From JBCBWG01 sp038523925 (GTDB lineage Bacteria; Pseudomonadota; Alphaproteobacteria; Rhizobiales; Hyphomicrobiaceae), in contig JBCBIY010000004.1 of the NCBI GenBank assembly GCA_038523925.1, positions 186,001 through 250,000 on the forward strand: 64,000 nucleotides of DNA, read 5' to 3'. A program made the translations under genes and the position numbers. Positions 7,683-16,296 of the stretch are shown piece after piece. Position 1 is the first letter of the stretch. Each line of letters starts with the position of its first letter. A model generated the notes under the pieces. That model was not told the origin of the DNA. It was given only the letters and a program-made list of their open reading frames with translations, and did not search any database.

Positions 7683-8627
7683 GTGCACTTGCCCATCGTA
7701 TTTCGTGCGTTTCTGATCGCCTGCCTTGGCGCGGGCCTTAGCTTTGGTCTTGGCGGGCCCACGGCCGCGCCGGCCAAAGCTCAGGGCTTTTTCGAGAGCC
7801 TGTTCGGCGGGTTCGCAAAGCCGAAGCCAGCGCCAGGCCCGCGCGACGTTGCCCCTCGCAGCCGCCCGCGCGCGAAACCCGCACCCTTCAGTGGTTTTCC
7901 ATTCGCACAGCAGCCACAGCCATCGAAGTCCAAGCCGCGCAAGCGCGCGGGAAGCGGTGGGCTGCGCACTGTCTGCGTCCGCGTCTGTGATGGCTACTAC
8001 TTCCCGATTAGCTTTCGCGCATCCAGCCGCCGGCTGCGCCGGGATGAAAGCGTTTGCCGGAAGCGCTGCCCAGGCCAGGGTCGCTTGTTCTACATGAGCA
8101 ACCGCTCTGAGATCGGGAAAGCGCGCGACCGGAGCGGCAAGCGCTATGTCGACTTGAAAGCCGCGTTCGCCTACCGCAAGAAGCGCGTTGCCAATTGCGC
8201 ATGCCGGCCCGCGCCCTGGACGCTGCAAGAGCAGATGCGCCACGCGACCTACGCGATTGAAGAAGGCAAGTCAGGCGGTATCGCGGCTTCTGTCGTTGCC
8301 GGGTCGTACGAGGACGGCGAGACACCGGACGGTGGCGACATGGCCGATCGGCTGACACGGGTGCAGGTGTTCATCGATGTGCCTCCGGGCACCGAAGGCA
8401 AGCCGAGCGTTATTGCGGGCAAAGCGCCGGCCGTGAAACGCAAAGCGCGCAAGCAGACGGTCAGCCGGGCCAATGATCGCCGCCGCAAAACATCCCGGCG
8501 CGCCGCGCGGCGCCCGGCCAAATCGCGGCCGCAACGCCGCGCGTCCGTCGCGAAGCCGAAGCCGTCTGGCTTTTCGCTTTTCGGCGGTGGCGGAAATGCC
8601 AAGCACGTCTGGCCCGGCGACGGCTAG
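7683..8627 (+). CDS. DUF2865 protein, second of a tandem pair
   Basis: A GTG at 7683 opens a signal peptide (FRAFLIACLGAGLSFGLGGP, likely cleaved after AKA) and gives 314 residues. The DUF2865 domain lies near residues 95-185: TVCVRVCDGYYFPISFRASS, SVCRKRCPGQGRLFYMSN, YVDLKAAFAYRKKRVANCAC. Its cysteine spacing matches the upstream paralogue almost exactly. The tail (residues 250-300) is again rich in Arg and Lys, for example RRKTSRRAARRPAKSRPQRR. The two genes look like an old duplication that kept the domain and a basic tail but lost similarity elsewhere. Function unknown; envelope location inferred. Confidence 0.82.
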   Translation: MHLPIVFRAFLIACLGAGLSFGLGGPTAAPAKAQGFFESLFGGFAKPKPAPGPRDVAPRSRPRAKPAPFSGFPFAQQPQPSKSKPRKRAGSGGLRTVCVRVCDGYYFPISFRASSRRLRRDESVCRKRCPGQGRLFYMSNRSEIGKARDRSGKRYVDLKAAFAYRKKRVANCACRPAPWTLQEQMRHATYAIEEGKSGGIAASVVAGSYEDGETPDGGDMADRLTRVQVFIDVPPGTEGKPSVIAGKAPAVKRKARKQTVSRANDRRRKTSRRAARRPAKSRPQRRASVAKPKPSGFSLFGGGGNAKHVWPGDG

Positions 8628-8640
8628 TTGGTGACCTGGT

Positions 8641-8940
8641 TCATGCGCCGGCTAGCCGGTCCAGCTCAGACGCGAGTTTGATGTCGAGTTCGGTCAACCC
8701 GCCGGCATCGTGCGTCGAGAGCGTGACCTCCACGCGGTTGTAGACGTTGAACCACTCGGGATGGTGATCGAGCGTCTCGGCGACCATGGCTGCGCGTGTC
8801 ATCCACGCAAACGCGGCGCTGAAGTCCTTGAACTTGAAGGTCTTCGAAATCGCGTCCCGGTCTGCAACGCGGGACCATCCGTCGAGCTTCTCGATCTCGC
8901 GGTCGGCTGCTTCCGTCTCAAGTTTCTGAGCCACGCCCAA
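8641..8940 (-). CDS. phhB: 4a-hydroxytetrahydrobiopterin dehydratase (PCD/DCoH)
   Basis: The 99-residue product matches pterin-4a-carbinolamine dehydratase in length and motifs: W22 in LDGWSRV, KTFKFKDFSAAFAWMTRAA, and the active-site ETLDHHPEWFNVYNRVEVTL with its paired histidines. The enzyme dehydrates 4a-hydroxytetrahydrobiopterin formed by aromatic amino acid hydroxylases; in bacteria without such hydroxylases it may serve molybdopterin or folate side reactions. No phenylalanine hydroxylase gene is in this window. It lies 30 bp downstream of thpR in the same direction and converges on the second DUF2865 gene with a 13-bp gap. Confidence 0.93.
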   Translation of the reverse strand: MGVAQKLETEAADREIEKLDGWSRVADRDAISKTFKFKDFSAAFAWMTRAAMVAETLDHHPEWFNVYNRVEVTLSTHDAGGLTELDIKLASELDRLAGA

Positions 8941-8970
8941 TCCTCCTCAAGGTGTTGCCGCGCCGCCCCG

Positions 8971-9549
8971 TCAGCTCACGTGCGCGAAGTCGTCCTCGTC
9001 GTCGTCCCAGGTCCCGCCGATGAGGGGGAACGTCTCTTCGACAACATAAGGTCCGCCGCCGACCTTCGGCCGCGCTGAAAACAGCGCAAAGCGCGCGACT
9101 GGAAACGGCGCGGTGTCGAAGCCGCTGCGGCGATTGAGGATGCGCGCGAGATAATCCGGATTGATGCGGCCAAGCCGGGCGAGCGTCACGTGCGGGCGAA
9201 AGTTGCGCGTTTCGGGTTTTAGCCCGGCCTGACGCGCCGCCCGTTCGCAGGCAGCCTGCAGGCGGGAGAGCGCCGGGTCAGGCCGCACGTCAGCCCAGAT
9301 CGCATGCGGATCTTTGCTACCAAGCGTGCTCAACCCCGCGATTTGCGCGTCAAACATCGGTTCTTCGATGCCGGCAAGAAGGTCGACGATCAGATCAGCG
9401 GTTCGTTTGTCGACATCGCCGAAGAACCGCAGCGTGATGTGTAGGTCTGTTGGCGCGACCCAGCGGACAGCGGGGAACGGCTGCTTCAGAACCGCGATGC
9501 GCTCGGCAGTGTCTGGCGGAATTTCAAGGCCGGCGAACAGGCGTGGCAT
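8971..9549 (-). CDS. thpR: RNA 2',3'-cyclic phosphodiesterase
   Basis: With the ATG at 9549 (MPRLFAGLEIPPDTAERIAV) the protein has 192 residues, the usual ThpR length; nine upstream residues are open but not conserved. The two 2H-phosphoesterase motifs HxTx are present: DLHITLRFFGDVD near residue 38 and RPHVTLARLGRIN near 131. ThpR (formerly 2'-5' RNA ligase LigT) hydrolyses 2',3'-cyclic phosphate ends of RNA in the cytoplasm. The C-terminus carries an acidic tail DDDEDDFAHVS. It probably shares a transcript with phhB 30 bp downstream. Confidence 0.92.
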   Translation of the reverse strand: MPRLFAGLEIPPDTAERIAVLKQPFPAVRWVAPTDLHITLRFFGDVDKRTADLIVDLLAGIEEPMFDAQIAGLSTLGSKDPHAIWADVRPDPALSRLQAACERAARQAGLKPETRNFRPHVTLARLGRINPDYLARILNRRSGFDTAPFPVARFALFSARPKVGGGPYVVEETFPLIGGTWDDDEDDFAHVS

Positions 9550-9630
9550 TGCGCAATCTCCAGCCGCAGCGTTCACGCGCCTTGGTAGCCCATCGCGCGG
9601 TCGGTGTCGCGCCGCGGGACCAGCCTGACG

Positions 9631-10326
9631 TCAGCCCGCGTTGGCCGACTGCTTCGCGCGGGCGACCAGCTCCTCGACCTGGGGCAGAATGCGTTCCACG
9701 ATGACATCAACGCCGGCGGCATTCGGGTGCATCCCGTCGGCCTGATTGAGCTTTGCGTCGAGCACAACGCCCTCGAGAAAGAACGGATAGAGGATCGCAT
9801 CGAACTGGTTCGCCAACTTGGGAAAAAGCCCGTCAAACGTCGCTTGGTAGTCCTTGCCCCAATTCGCAGGCGCCTTCATGCCGGCGAGCAGTACGGGCAC
9901 GTTGCGCGTTTTCAGCTTGTCGAGGATCGCCGTCAGGTTCTCGCGCGTTTGCTTGACCGAGATGCCGCGAAGCGCGTCGTTCGCGCCAAGTTCGAGGATC
10001 ACGGCATCCGCATTGTCCGGAACGGCCCAGTCGAAGCGGGCGCGGCCAGCGGCGGTCGTATCGCCTGAAACGCCAGCGTTGATGATCGTGACATCGTGGC
10101 CCTTTGCCTTGAGGGCGGCTTCGAGCTTGGTTGGGAAAGCGGCTTTCGCCGACAGGCCGTAGCCTGCGACCAGGCTGTCACCGAATGCGACGATCTTGAT
10201 CGGTTCCCCCGCGCTTGCGGGCGCGCCAATTGAAACGGCAACAGACGCAAGCATCGCAACAACCGCGCCTCGGACGCCGACGGATTGATATCGCCACATG
10301 CGTTCCCAGGTGTTGGAGCAGATCAT
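9631..10326 (-). CDS. tesA: Arylesterase / lysophospholipase L1-like GDSL hydrolase
   Basis: The ATG at 10326 sits six bases after GGAGG, so I prefer it to a longer frame; 231 residues. Residues 1-39 form an export signal ending in GAPASA. SGNH blocks follow: IVAFGDSLVAGYGLS (block I, catalytic Ser), GVSGDTT (block II Gly), LELGANDALRG (block III Asn) and NQADGMHPNAAGV (block V Asp and His). TesA-type enzymes are periplasmic esterases with thioesterase and lysophospholipase activity. It is divergent from the YbbA/YbbP exporter, the same association as in Escherichia coli (tesA-ybbAP), which supports the name. Confidence 0.9.
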   Translation of the reverse strand: MICSNTWERMWRYQSVGVRGAVVAMLASVAVSIGAPASAGEPIKIVAFGDSLVAGYGLSAKAAFPTKLEAALKAKGHDVTIINAGVSGDTTAAGRARFDWAVPDNADAVILELGANDALRGISVKQTRENLTAILDKLKTRNVPVLLAGMKAPANWGKDYQATFDGLFPKLANQFDAILYPFFLEGVVLDAKLNQADGMHPNAAGVDVIVERILPQVEELVARAKQSANAG

Positions 10327-10424
10327 CAGCAGCCTCCGTCGTGCATCCGTTTCGACTTTGAGACGTAGAAAGTGCAAACCGCGATCGCAACCGGCCGCCA
10401 GACGCCGAGGACCGAGAAGACGAG

Positions 10425-11147
10425 ATGAGCAACCTCATAGAGCTGGACGATGTCTATCTGACGCTGCCGAGCAAAGCGGGCGACGTCGAAATCCTGCAAG
10501 GCGTATCGGCGGCGTTTGCGGGTGGTCAGTCGGTGGCCATCGTCGGCCCGTCCGGATCGGGCAAGACGTCGCTGCTCATGATCATGGCGGGTCTAGAGCG
10601 GGCAACAGCCGGCGGCGTCACGGTCGCCGGTCACGATTTCACATCTTTGTCGGAAGATGAGCTGGCGGAAGTGCGCGGCCGCGAGATCGGCATCGTCTTC
10701 CAGGCGTTCCATCTGATCCCGACGATGACGGCGCTCGAAAACGTCGCCCTGCCGCTGGAGTTGACCGGCCGCGACGATGCGATTGAGACGGCGACTGCGC
10801 GGCTGACGGACGTCGGTCTTGGACATCGCCTGTTGCACTATCCGTCGCAGTTGTCCGGCGGCGAGCAGCAGCGTGTGGCGCTTGCCCGCGCGATGGCGCC
10901 GAAACCAAAGGTGCTGTTTGCTGACGAGCCGACGGGCAATCTCGATAAGTCCACTGGCGAGCAGGTGATTGAATTGTTGTTTGCGCTGAAGGCCCGCGAA
11001 GGCGCGAGCCTCATCTTGGTGACGCATGATGAGGGCCTGGCTGCACGGTGCGACCGGGTCCTTCGCATGGCCGACGGGCGGTTCAAGCAAGACGATGCAG
11101 CCCAGTCTCAGTCAGAAGCGGCCCCCGCTGCGGAGCATGCGGCATGA
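10425..11147 (+). CDS. ybbA: ABC transporter ATP-binding protein, YbbA family
   Basis: The 240-residue ATPase shows Walker A (GPSGSGKTS, residues 42-50), Q-loop (GIVFQAFHLIPTM), signature LSGGEQQRVALARA near 144 and Walker B VLFADEPTGNLD near 165, followed by the H-loop LVTHD. It belongs to the LolD/MacB/YbbA group that powers FtsX-type permeases rather than classical importers. Its TGA overlaps the ATG of the permease gene (ATGA), so the two are translationally coupled. With tesA divergent, the trio mirrors the E. coli tesA-ybbAP locus. Substrate is unknown. Confidence 0.93.
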   Translation: MSNLIELDDVYLTLPSKAGDVEILQGVSAAFAGGQSVAIVGPSGSGKTSLLMIMAGLERATAGGVTVAGHDFTSLSEDELAEVRGREIGIVFQAFHLIPTMTALENVALPLELTGRDDAIETATARLTDVGLGHRLLHYPSQLSGGEQQRVALARAMAPKPKVLFADEPTGNLDKSTGEQVIELLFALKAREGASLILVTHDEGLAARCDRVLRMADGRFKQDDAAQSQSEAAPAAEHAA

Positions 11148-13750
11148 GCGTCGCAACGGACCGTGCATCAGCGGCGGCCGGCCGGGCGACTGGCGGGTCG
11201 GGCGCAACCCTGCCGCTTGTCCTGCGGCTGGCGCTCCGCGAGCTGCGGTCCGGCCTTTCGGGCTTCGGCATCTTCATTGCGTGCATCGCGCTTGGTGTCG
11301 CGGTCATCACGGGCATCGGCACGCTGGCGGACGGCCTTCTGAACGGATTTTCGCAGCAGGGCCGGACGCTGCTCGGCGGCGACGTGACCGCGAGCCGGAT
11401 CCATAAGCGGGCGACGCCTGAAGAACTCGGCAAGCTCAAGGCTCTCGGCCGCGTCAGTGAGGCGGGCTTAATGCGTTCGATGGCGCGCGTGCCGGCCAAA
11501 GACGACCAGACGCTGGTTGAAATCAAAGCCGTCGATAATGCCTATCCGCTCGTCGGGCAGTTGACGCTTGCGTCCGGCCGGCCGCTTGATGCGGTGCTCA
11601 ACCAGCCCGCGACCGCAGTCGTCGCGAAAGGGCTTCTGGACCGGCTGGGTCTTAAGCCGGGGGACTCCTTCGAGCTTGGCGGGACACCGGTCACAATCGC
11701 GGATGTGATCACCAACGAGCCCGACAAAATTGGCGCGCGCCTCGCGTTCGGCCCGCGCGTGCTGATGTCGATCCCATCGCTGGAAGCAACGGGCCTGGTG
11801 CAGCCCGGCACGTTGATCCGCTGGCGGTACGCCGTCGCTGATGATGCAGGCGCGGCGCAAAGCGCTGACGGTCTGACAGCGCTCAAGGCGACCGTTGGTG
11901 ATGACCTGCGCAAGGAGGGATTCATCATCCAGGATCGGACCAATCCCTCGCCGTCCGTGACGCGGACAATTGATCGCCTTCGACAGTTTCTGAGCCTGCT
12001 CGGCCTCACAGCGCTGCTCGTCGGCGGCGTTGGGGTCGCCAACGCCGTCAACACGTTCGTCGAGCGCCGCCGCGCGTCCATTGCGACCTACAAGTCCGTC
12101 GGCGCGAGCCAGCGGACGGTGTTCGCGGTGTTGCTGACGCAGATCATGATGATCGCGTCGGTTGGCATCGCGATTGGATTGGCGATCGGCATCGCGGTCC
12201 CGCTGGTCGTCCCGCTTATCATCGGTGACAACGCGACGATCCCATTGGTGCCGATCATCACGCCTTGGACGCTCATCATCGGGACGCTCTACGGGCTGCT
12301 GATTGCGCTGCTCTTTACAATTTGGCCGCTGGGTCAGGCGGAGCGCGTGAAGCCGGCGGCGCTGTTCCGCGATGACGTGGGGGCCGGCGATGGCGCGCGC
12401 GTTCTGCCAGGCAAGGTCGCGATCATACTGACGGCGCTGGTCGCGTCAGGCCTTGTGGCGCTCACTTACATCGCGTCAGGGACACCGCGGATTTCGCTCG
12501 GTTTCCTCGCAGGCGTCAGCGTGATCCTCGCGCTGTTCTGGCTTCTCGGGACGGCGGTGACGTGGGCGGCGCGGCGGATGGCGCGACCACGGCGGCCGGA
12601 ACTCGCGCTCGCGATCACCGGCCTCGCTGCGCCGGGCGGGCTGACGCGATCCGTCGTCCTCTCGCTTGGTGCAGGGCTCTCGCTGCTTGTCGCCGTTGCG
12701 CTTGTTGACCGGTCGCTGGTAGCGGAACTTGAAGGGCGGCTGCCGGAAAACAGCCCGAACTTCTTTGCGCTCGATATCAACAAGCGTGATCTTGGTGCGT
12801 TCACAAAGGACGTCACCAGCGTGGTTGCCGACGCGAGCGTCCGCACAGCGCCGATGCTGCGCGGGCGCATCGTCGAGCTGAATGGCGTGGCCGCAGACAA
12901 AGCTAATGCGCCGCCGGAGGCCGAGTGGGTATTGCGCGGCGATCGCGGCCTGAGCTTTGCTGAAGAGCTGCCGGAGGGGTCCAAGATCGTCGCTGGGGAT
13001 TGGTGGCCCAAGGGGTATTCCGGCGAGCCGCAGGTGTCGTTCGTCGACACGCTCGCACGCGACCTTGGGCTTAAAATCGGGGACACGGTCACCGTCAACG
13101 TCCTCGGCCGGAACATCACGGCGCGCATCGCAAACCTGCGCCAGATCGATTGGGAATCGCTGTCGATCAACTTCGTGATGGTCTTCTCGCCAAACACCCT
13201 TGAGGCCGCGCCTTACAACGTGCTGGCGACGATCACGCTGCCGAAGACGGCGACGGTTCAGCAGGAGGCGGAGATTGGCCGCGCGGTCGGGCGGTCGTTG
13301 CCATCTGTGACCATGATCCGCGTCCGCGATGCGATTGAGGCTTTCGCCGGTGTCTTTGGCAGCGTCATGCTGGCCGTGCGCGCGGCGGGATCGGTCACGC
13401 TCATCGCGGGCGCGTTGGTGCTCGCCGGCGCGCTTGCGACAGCGCAGCGGCGGCGCATTTTGCAAGCGGTCATCCTCAAGTGCATTGGCGCGACGCGGCG
13501 TAAGCTCTTGACGGCGCACGTGGTAGAGTATGGCCTCCTCGCCCTAATCGCGGCCGGGCTGGCGATCCTGCTGGGTACCATCGCCGCCTACATCGTGACG
13601 GCCTACGTTCTTGAGGTTTCGTTTACGTTGTCATGGTCTGCCATTGCGATCGCCTTGATTGGGTCCCTGGGGCTCATCTTAGCGTTCGGGGCCATTGGGA
13701 CGTGGCGCGTCCTGGAGGCCCGCCCGGTCCAGTATTTGCGTACACTTTAG
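11144..13750 (+). CDS. ybbP: ABC transporter permease, YbbP/FtsX family
   Basis: Starting at the ATG at 11144, overlapping the ybbA stop by 4 bp, the product has 868 residues. It has one N-terminal membrane helix (about 35-57), a long periplasmic domain, a first FtsX block (around 275-420, SLLGLTALLVGGVGVANAV and ERRRASIATYKSVGASQRTV), two central helices, a second periplasmic domain, and a second FtsX block (740-868, LAVRAAGSVTLIAGALVLAG). This duplicated FtsX architecture is the YbbP pattern. It should form a mechanotransmission-type complex with YbbA; E. coli YbbAP-TesA acts on hydrophobic compounds. No terminator seen downstream. Confidence 0.9.
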   Translation: MSVATDRASAAAGRATGGSGATLPLVLRLALRELRSGLSGFGIFIACIALGVAVITGIGTLADGLLNGFSQQGRTLLGGDVTASRIHKRATPEELGKLKALGRVSEAGLMRSMARVPAKDDQTLVEIKAVDNAYPLVGQLTLASGRPLDAVLNQPATAVVAKGLLDRLGLKPGDSFELGGTPVTIADVITNEPDKIGARLAFGPRVLMSIPSLEATGLVQPGTLIRWRYAVADDAGAAQSADGLTALKATVGDDLRKEGFIIQDRTNPSPSVTRTIDRLRQFLSLLGLTALLVGGVGVANAVNTFVERRRASIATYKSVGASQRTVFAVLLTQIMMIASVGIAIGLAIGIAVPLVVPLIIGDNATIPLVPIITPWTLIIGTLYGLLIALLFTIWPLGQAERVKPAALFRDDVGAGDGARVLPGKVAIILTALVASGLVALTYIASGTPRISLGFLAGVSVILALFWLLGTAVTWAARRMARPRRPELALAITGLAAPGGLTRSVVLSLGAGLSLLVAVALVDRSLVAELEGRLPENSPNFFALDINKRDLGAFTKDVTSVVADASVRTAPMLRGRIVELNGVAADKANAPPEAEWVLRGDRGLSFAEELPEGSKIVAGDWWPKGYSGEPQVSFVDTLARDLGLKIGDTVTVNVLGRNITARIANLRQIDWESLSINFVMVFSPNTLEAAPYNVLATITLPKTATVQQEAEIGRAVGRSLPSVTMIRVRDAIEAFAGVFGSVMLAVRAAGSVTLIAGALVLAGALATAQRRRILQAVILKCIGATRRKLLTAHVVEYGLLALIAAGLAILLGTIAAYIVTAYVLEVSFTLSWSAIAIALIGSLGLILAFGAIGTWRVLEARPVQYLRTL

Positions 13751-13933
13751 GCGCCGTGGCGGACAGTTTGTCGCGATGTCGTCGCACAGATCGCGTTAGG
13801 CTACTGTTAGGGCGATCGGCTTCGGTTTTGCGGTGCCTGAATGCCGCGATCGGCTTGAATGGCGGGGCTGCCAACCGCATATTGCGTTTGCGGCTGACTG
13901 TCCGCACGAACGGTCAAAGGGATTTCGAAACAC

Positions 13934-14704
13934 ATGGCTGAAAACAACCAATACGCGCAGGGTTCGGTCGCGCAACGCGCAGACGGCGTGATGGACGAGG
14001 GCCTGCGCTCGTACATGGTCGGCGTTTACAACTACATGGTCGGCGGCGTTGCCCTGACCGGTGTGGTTGCCTACGCGATGTATGCGATGCTGACGACGAC
14101 GGATGCGTCGCAAGCCGCAGCACAGTTGCCGAACGGCACGATGCTGACGGCGATGGGTCAGGCGATTTACGGCTCGCCGATTATGTGGGTCATCGTGCTC
14201 GCACCGCTGGCGTTCATCCTGTTCCTATCATTCGCGCGCACAAGCGCTTCGACGGCACAGCTTGTCTTCTGGGCCTTCGCTGCAGTGATGGGTCTGTCGA
14301 TGTCGACGATCTTCCTGCGCTATGCAGGCGGCTCGATTGCGCAGGTGTTCTTCATTACGTCAGCGGCCTTCGCGGCCCTCAGCGTCTATGGCTACACCAC
14401 CAAGAAGGACCTGTCCGGCATGGGCACGTTCCTCTTCATGGGCGTGATCGGTCTCATCCTTGCTGGCCTCGTGAACATCTTCCTGCAGTCGAGCGCGCTC
14501 GGCTTCGCAGTGTCGTTCCTCGGCGTTCTGATCTTCGCCGGCCTCACGGCGTATGACACGCAGCGCATCAAGGACGAGTACTACTCGGTCGCCGGTAACG
14601 GCGAAGCGATGAAGAAGGCATCGATCTTCGGCGCCCTCGCGCTCTACCTGGACTTCGTCAACATGTTCCAGTTCTTGCTCGCGCTGATTGGCAGCGACGA
14701 GTAA
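13934..14704 (+). CDS. Bax inhibitor-1 / YccA family membrane protein
   Basis: This 256-residue protein has a short hydrophilic head (MAENNQYAQGSVAQRADGVM) and seven hydrophobic helices spread over residues 30-255, with the family's terminal features YDTQRIKDEYYSVAGNGEAM and LALYLDFVNMFQFLLALIGS. The conserved Asp in AYDTQ and the final acidic residues correspond to the pH-sensing aspartates of the BsYetJ calcium-leak channel. Bacterial members are inner-membrane proteins, some interacting with FtsH. A 183-bp leader region precedes it and a strong terminator follows 33 bp after the stop, so it is probably monocistronic. Confidence 0.93.
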   Translation: MAENNQYAQGSVAQRADGVMDEGLRSYMVGVYNYMVGGVALTGVVAYAMYAMLTTTDASQAAAQLPNGTMLTAMGQAIYGSPIMWVIVLAPLAFILFLSFARTSASTAQLVFWAFAAVMGLSMSTIFLRYAGGSIAQVFFITSAAFAALSVYGYTTKKDLSGMGTFLFMGVIGLILAGLVNIFLQSSALGFAVSFLGVLIFAGLTAYDTQRIKDEYYSVAGNGEAMKKASIFGALALYLDFVNMFQFLLALIGSDE

Positions 14705-14736
14705 GCCTGACTGGTCTTTGACGACGGAAACGAGAG

Positions 14737-14763
14737 GGCCCGCCAAACTGGCGGGCCTTTTTT
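14737..14763 (+). terminator. Rho-independent terminator after the Bax inhibitor-1 gene
   Basis: An 8-bp perfect stem GGCCCGCC / GGCGGGCC with a 5-nt loop (AAACT) is followed directly by TTTTTT. It lies 33 bp past the stop codon at 14704. The opposite strand lacks a U-tract, so it should act mainly on rightward transcription. Confidence 0.93.
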
Positions 14764-14814
14764 GTTGTGCGCTGAAGGGAAGTTTGCCGCATGGGCGGCC
14801 GCGACGGCGTGCGC

Positions 14815-15447
14815 CTACTCCATGATCGTCTTGTCGGTCATGTCGCCGTTGGCGTTGACGCGGTAGACGATTGGAATGCCGGTCGCGACTTCGACCTTCA
14901 AGATTTCTTCCGGCGACAGCATCTCGATATCCATGATGATCGAACGCAGTGAGTTGCCGTGCGCTGCGACGATGATCGTCTCGCCTGCTTTCACAAGCGG
15001 CAGGATCTCGGCGTTGAAGTATGGCAGCGTCCGTGCGGCAGTATCCTTCAGGCTTTCGCCGCCCGGAGGGTTCACATCAAACGAGCGACGCCAGATGTGG
15101 ACTTGCTCTTCGCCCCACTTCGCCCGCGCGTCGTCCTTGTTGAGCCCAGCCAGGTCGCCATAGTCGCGTTCGTTCAGCGCCTTGTCTTTCGTGGTCGCGA
15201 GCCCGGTTTGGTCGAGCTCGGCGAGCATCAGGTCGAGCGTGGTTTGCGCGCGTTGCAGCACGCTTGTGAACGCGCGATCAAACCTGATGCCGGAGGCTGC
15301 AAGGTTCTTGCCCGCTGCGATCGCTTCGGCACTGCCCTTCTCGGTCAGGCCCGGATCACGCCAGCCCGTGAACAGGTTCTTCTCGTTCCACTCGCTCTGG
15401 CCATGGCGAACAAGCACAAGCGTGCCGGTGGTCGAAGCTTCAGCCAT
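14815..15447 (-). CDS. gpmA: 2,3-bisphosphoglycerate-dependent phosphoglycerate mutase
   Basis: The 210-residue enzyme opens with LVLVRHGQSEWNEKNLFTGW (catalytic phosphohistidine and RHG motif), followed by LNERDYGDLAGLNK, the PPGGESLKDTAART loop, and the second active-site histidine in IIVAAHGNSLRSIIM. It interconverts 3- and 2-phosphoglycerate in glycolysis and gluconeogenesis. It is about 40 residues shorter than the E. coli enzyme, which is normal for the alphaproteobacterial short form. It lies 30 bp downstream of dapB and is the last gene of a ppa-dapB-gpmA run. Confidence 0.96.
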   Translation of the reverse strand: MAEASTTGTLVLVRHGQSEWNEKNLFTGWRDPGLTEKGSAEAIAAGKNLAASGIRFDRAFTSVLQRAQTTLDLMLAELDQTGLATTKDKALNERDYGDLAGLNKDDARAKWGEEQVHIWRRSFDVNPPGGESLKDTAARTLPYFNAEILPLVKAGETIIVAAHGNSLRSIIMDIEMLSPEEILKVEVATGIPIVYRVNANGDMTDKTIME

Positions 15448-15477
15448 GTCGGCCTCCCAAGTGAGATTGAGCGCGCG

Positions 15478-16296
15478 TCAGAGGTCCGAGATGCCGAGCA
15501 CATCGAACATCGAATAAAGTCCCGGCTGACGGCCCTTGGACCAGAGGGCTGCCCTGACCGCGCCGCGCGCGAATATCCGCCGGTCGGTTGCGATGTGGCG
15601 GAGGACGATCCGCTCGTCAGCACCGGCGAAGATTACATCATGTTCGCCAACGACCGTGCCGCCGCGCAGTGTAGCAAAGCCGATGTCGCCCTTGCCGCGC
15701 GCGCCCGTCTGGCCATCGCGGACACGGACCGCGCGCTCATTGAGCGACACGGCGCGCCCCTCGGCGGCTGCCTCTCCGAGCATGAGTGCCGTGCCCGATG
15801 GCGCATCGACCTTCTGGTTGTGGTGCATTTCGACGATCTCGATGTCGAAATCCTCGCCAAGCGCGCTCGCAACTTTCCGCGTCAGCGCCGTCAGCAGGTT
15901 GACGCCGAGGCTCATGTTGCCAGCCTTCACGATCGCGATCTTCTCGGCGGCCTTTGCAATCGCGGCTTCGTGGCTGTCGTCAAAGCCGGTCGTGCCGATG
16001 ATGTGGGCCGTGCCGGCTTGCGCGGCGAGATTGGCAAACGTGACCGTTGCTGCGGGCGCGGTAAAATCAATGATGACATCGCAGGCGGCGATTGCGGTAG
16101 CGGTGTTGTCGGTGATCGCGACGCCCAGGTGGCCGGCGGCTGCCAAAGTCCCGGCGTCGCTGCCAACCGCGATCGAGCCTTCGGGCTCGGTGGCTGCTAA
16201 GACCTTTGCGCCATCAGTCTCGGCGGTGGCCGCAATGAGCGCGCGGCCCATCCGGCCCGCCGCACCCATGATGCCGATGCGGACCGGATCAGGCAT
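15478..16296 (-). CDS. dapB: 4-hydroxy-tetrahydrodipicolinate reductase
   Basis: The 272-residue protein has the N-terminal dinucleotide motif IGIMGAAGRMGRALI, the VIIDFTAPAATVTF segment, and the signature EMHHNQKVDAPSGTALML, which supplies the active-site His, Lys and substrate-binding loop. DapB reduces 4-hydroxy-tetrahydrodipicolinate with NAD(P)H in the lysine and diaminopimelate pathway. Its start overlaps the 3' end of ppa by 8 bp, so coupled translation is likely, and gpmA follows by 30 bp. Length and motifs are standard. Confidence 0.96.
   Translation of the reverse strand: MPDPVRIGIMGAAGRMGRALIAATAETDGAKVLAATEPEGSIAVGSDAGTLAAAGHLGVAITDNTATAIAACDVIIDFTAPAATVTFANLAAQAGTAHIIGTTGFDDSHEAAIAKAAEKIAIVKAGNMSLGVNLLTALTRKVASALGEDFDIEIVEMHHNQKVDAPSGTALMLGEAAAEGRAVSLNERAVRVRDGQTGARGKGDIGFATLRGGTVVGEHDVIFAGADERIVLRHIATDRRIFARGAVRAALWSKGRQPGLYSMFDVLGISDL

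Noticed and set aside
12476..13519. A 347-residue Arg-rich open frame on the minus strand
   Set aside because: It is antisense to the YbbP permease and has shadow-like composition.
14959..16200. A 413-residue open frame on the plus strand
   Set aside because: It runs antisense through gpmA and dapB, both with full family motifs; long shadows are expected at this GC content.
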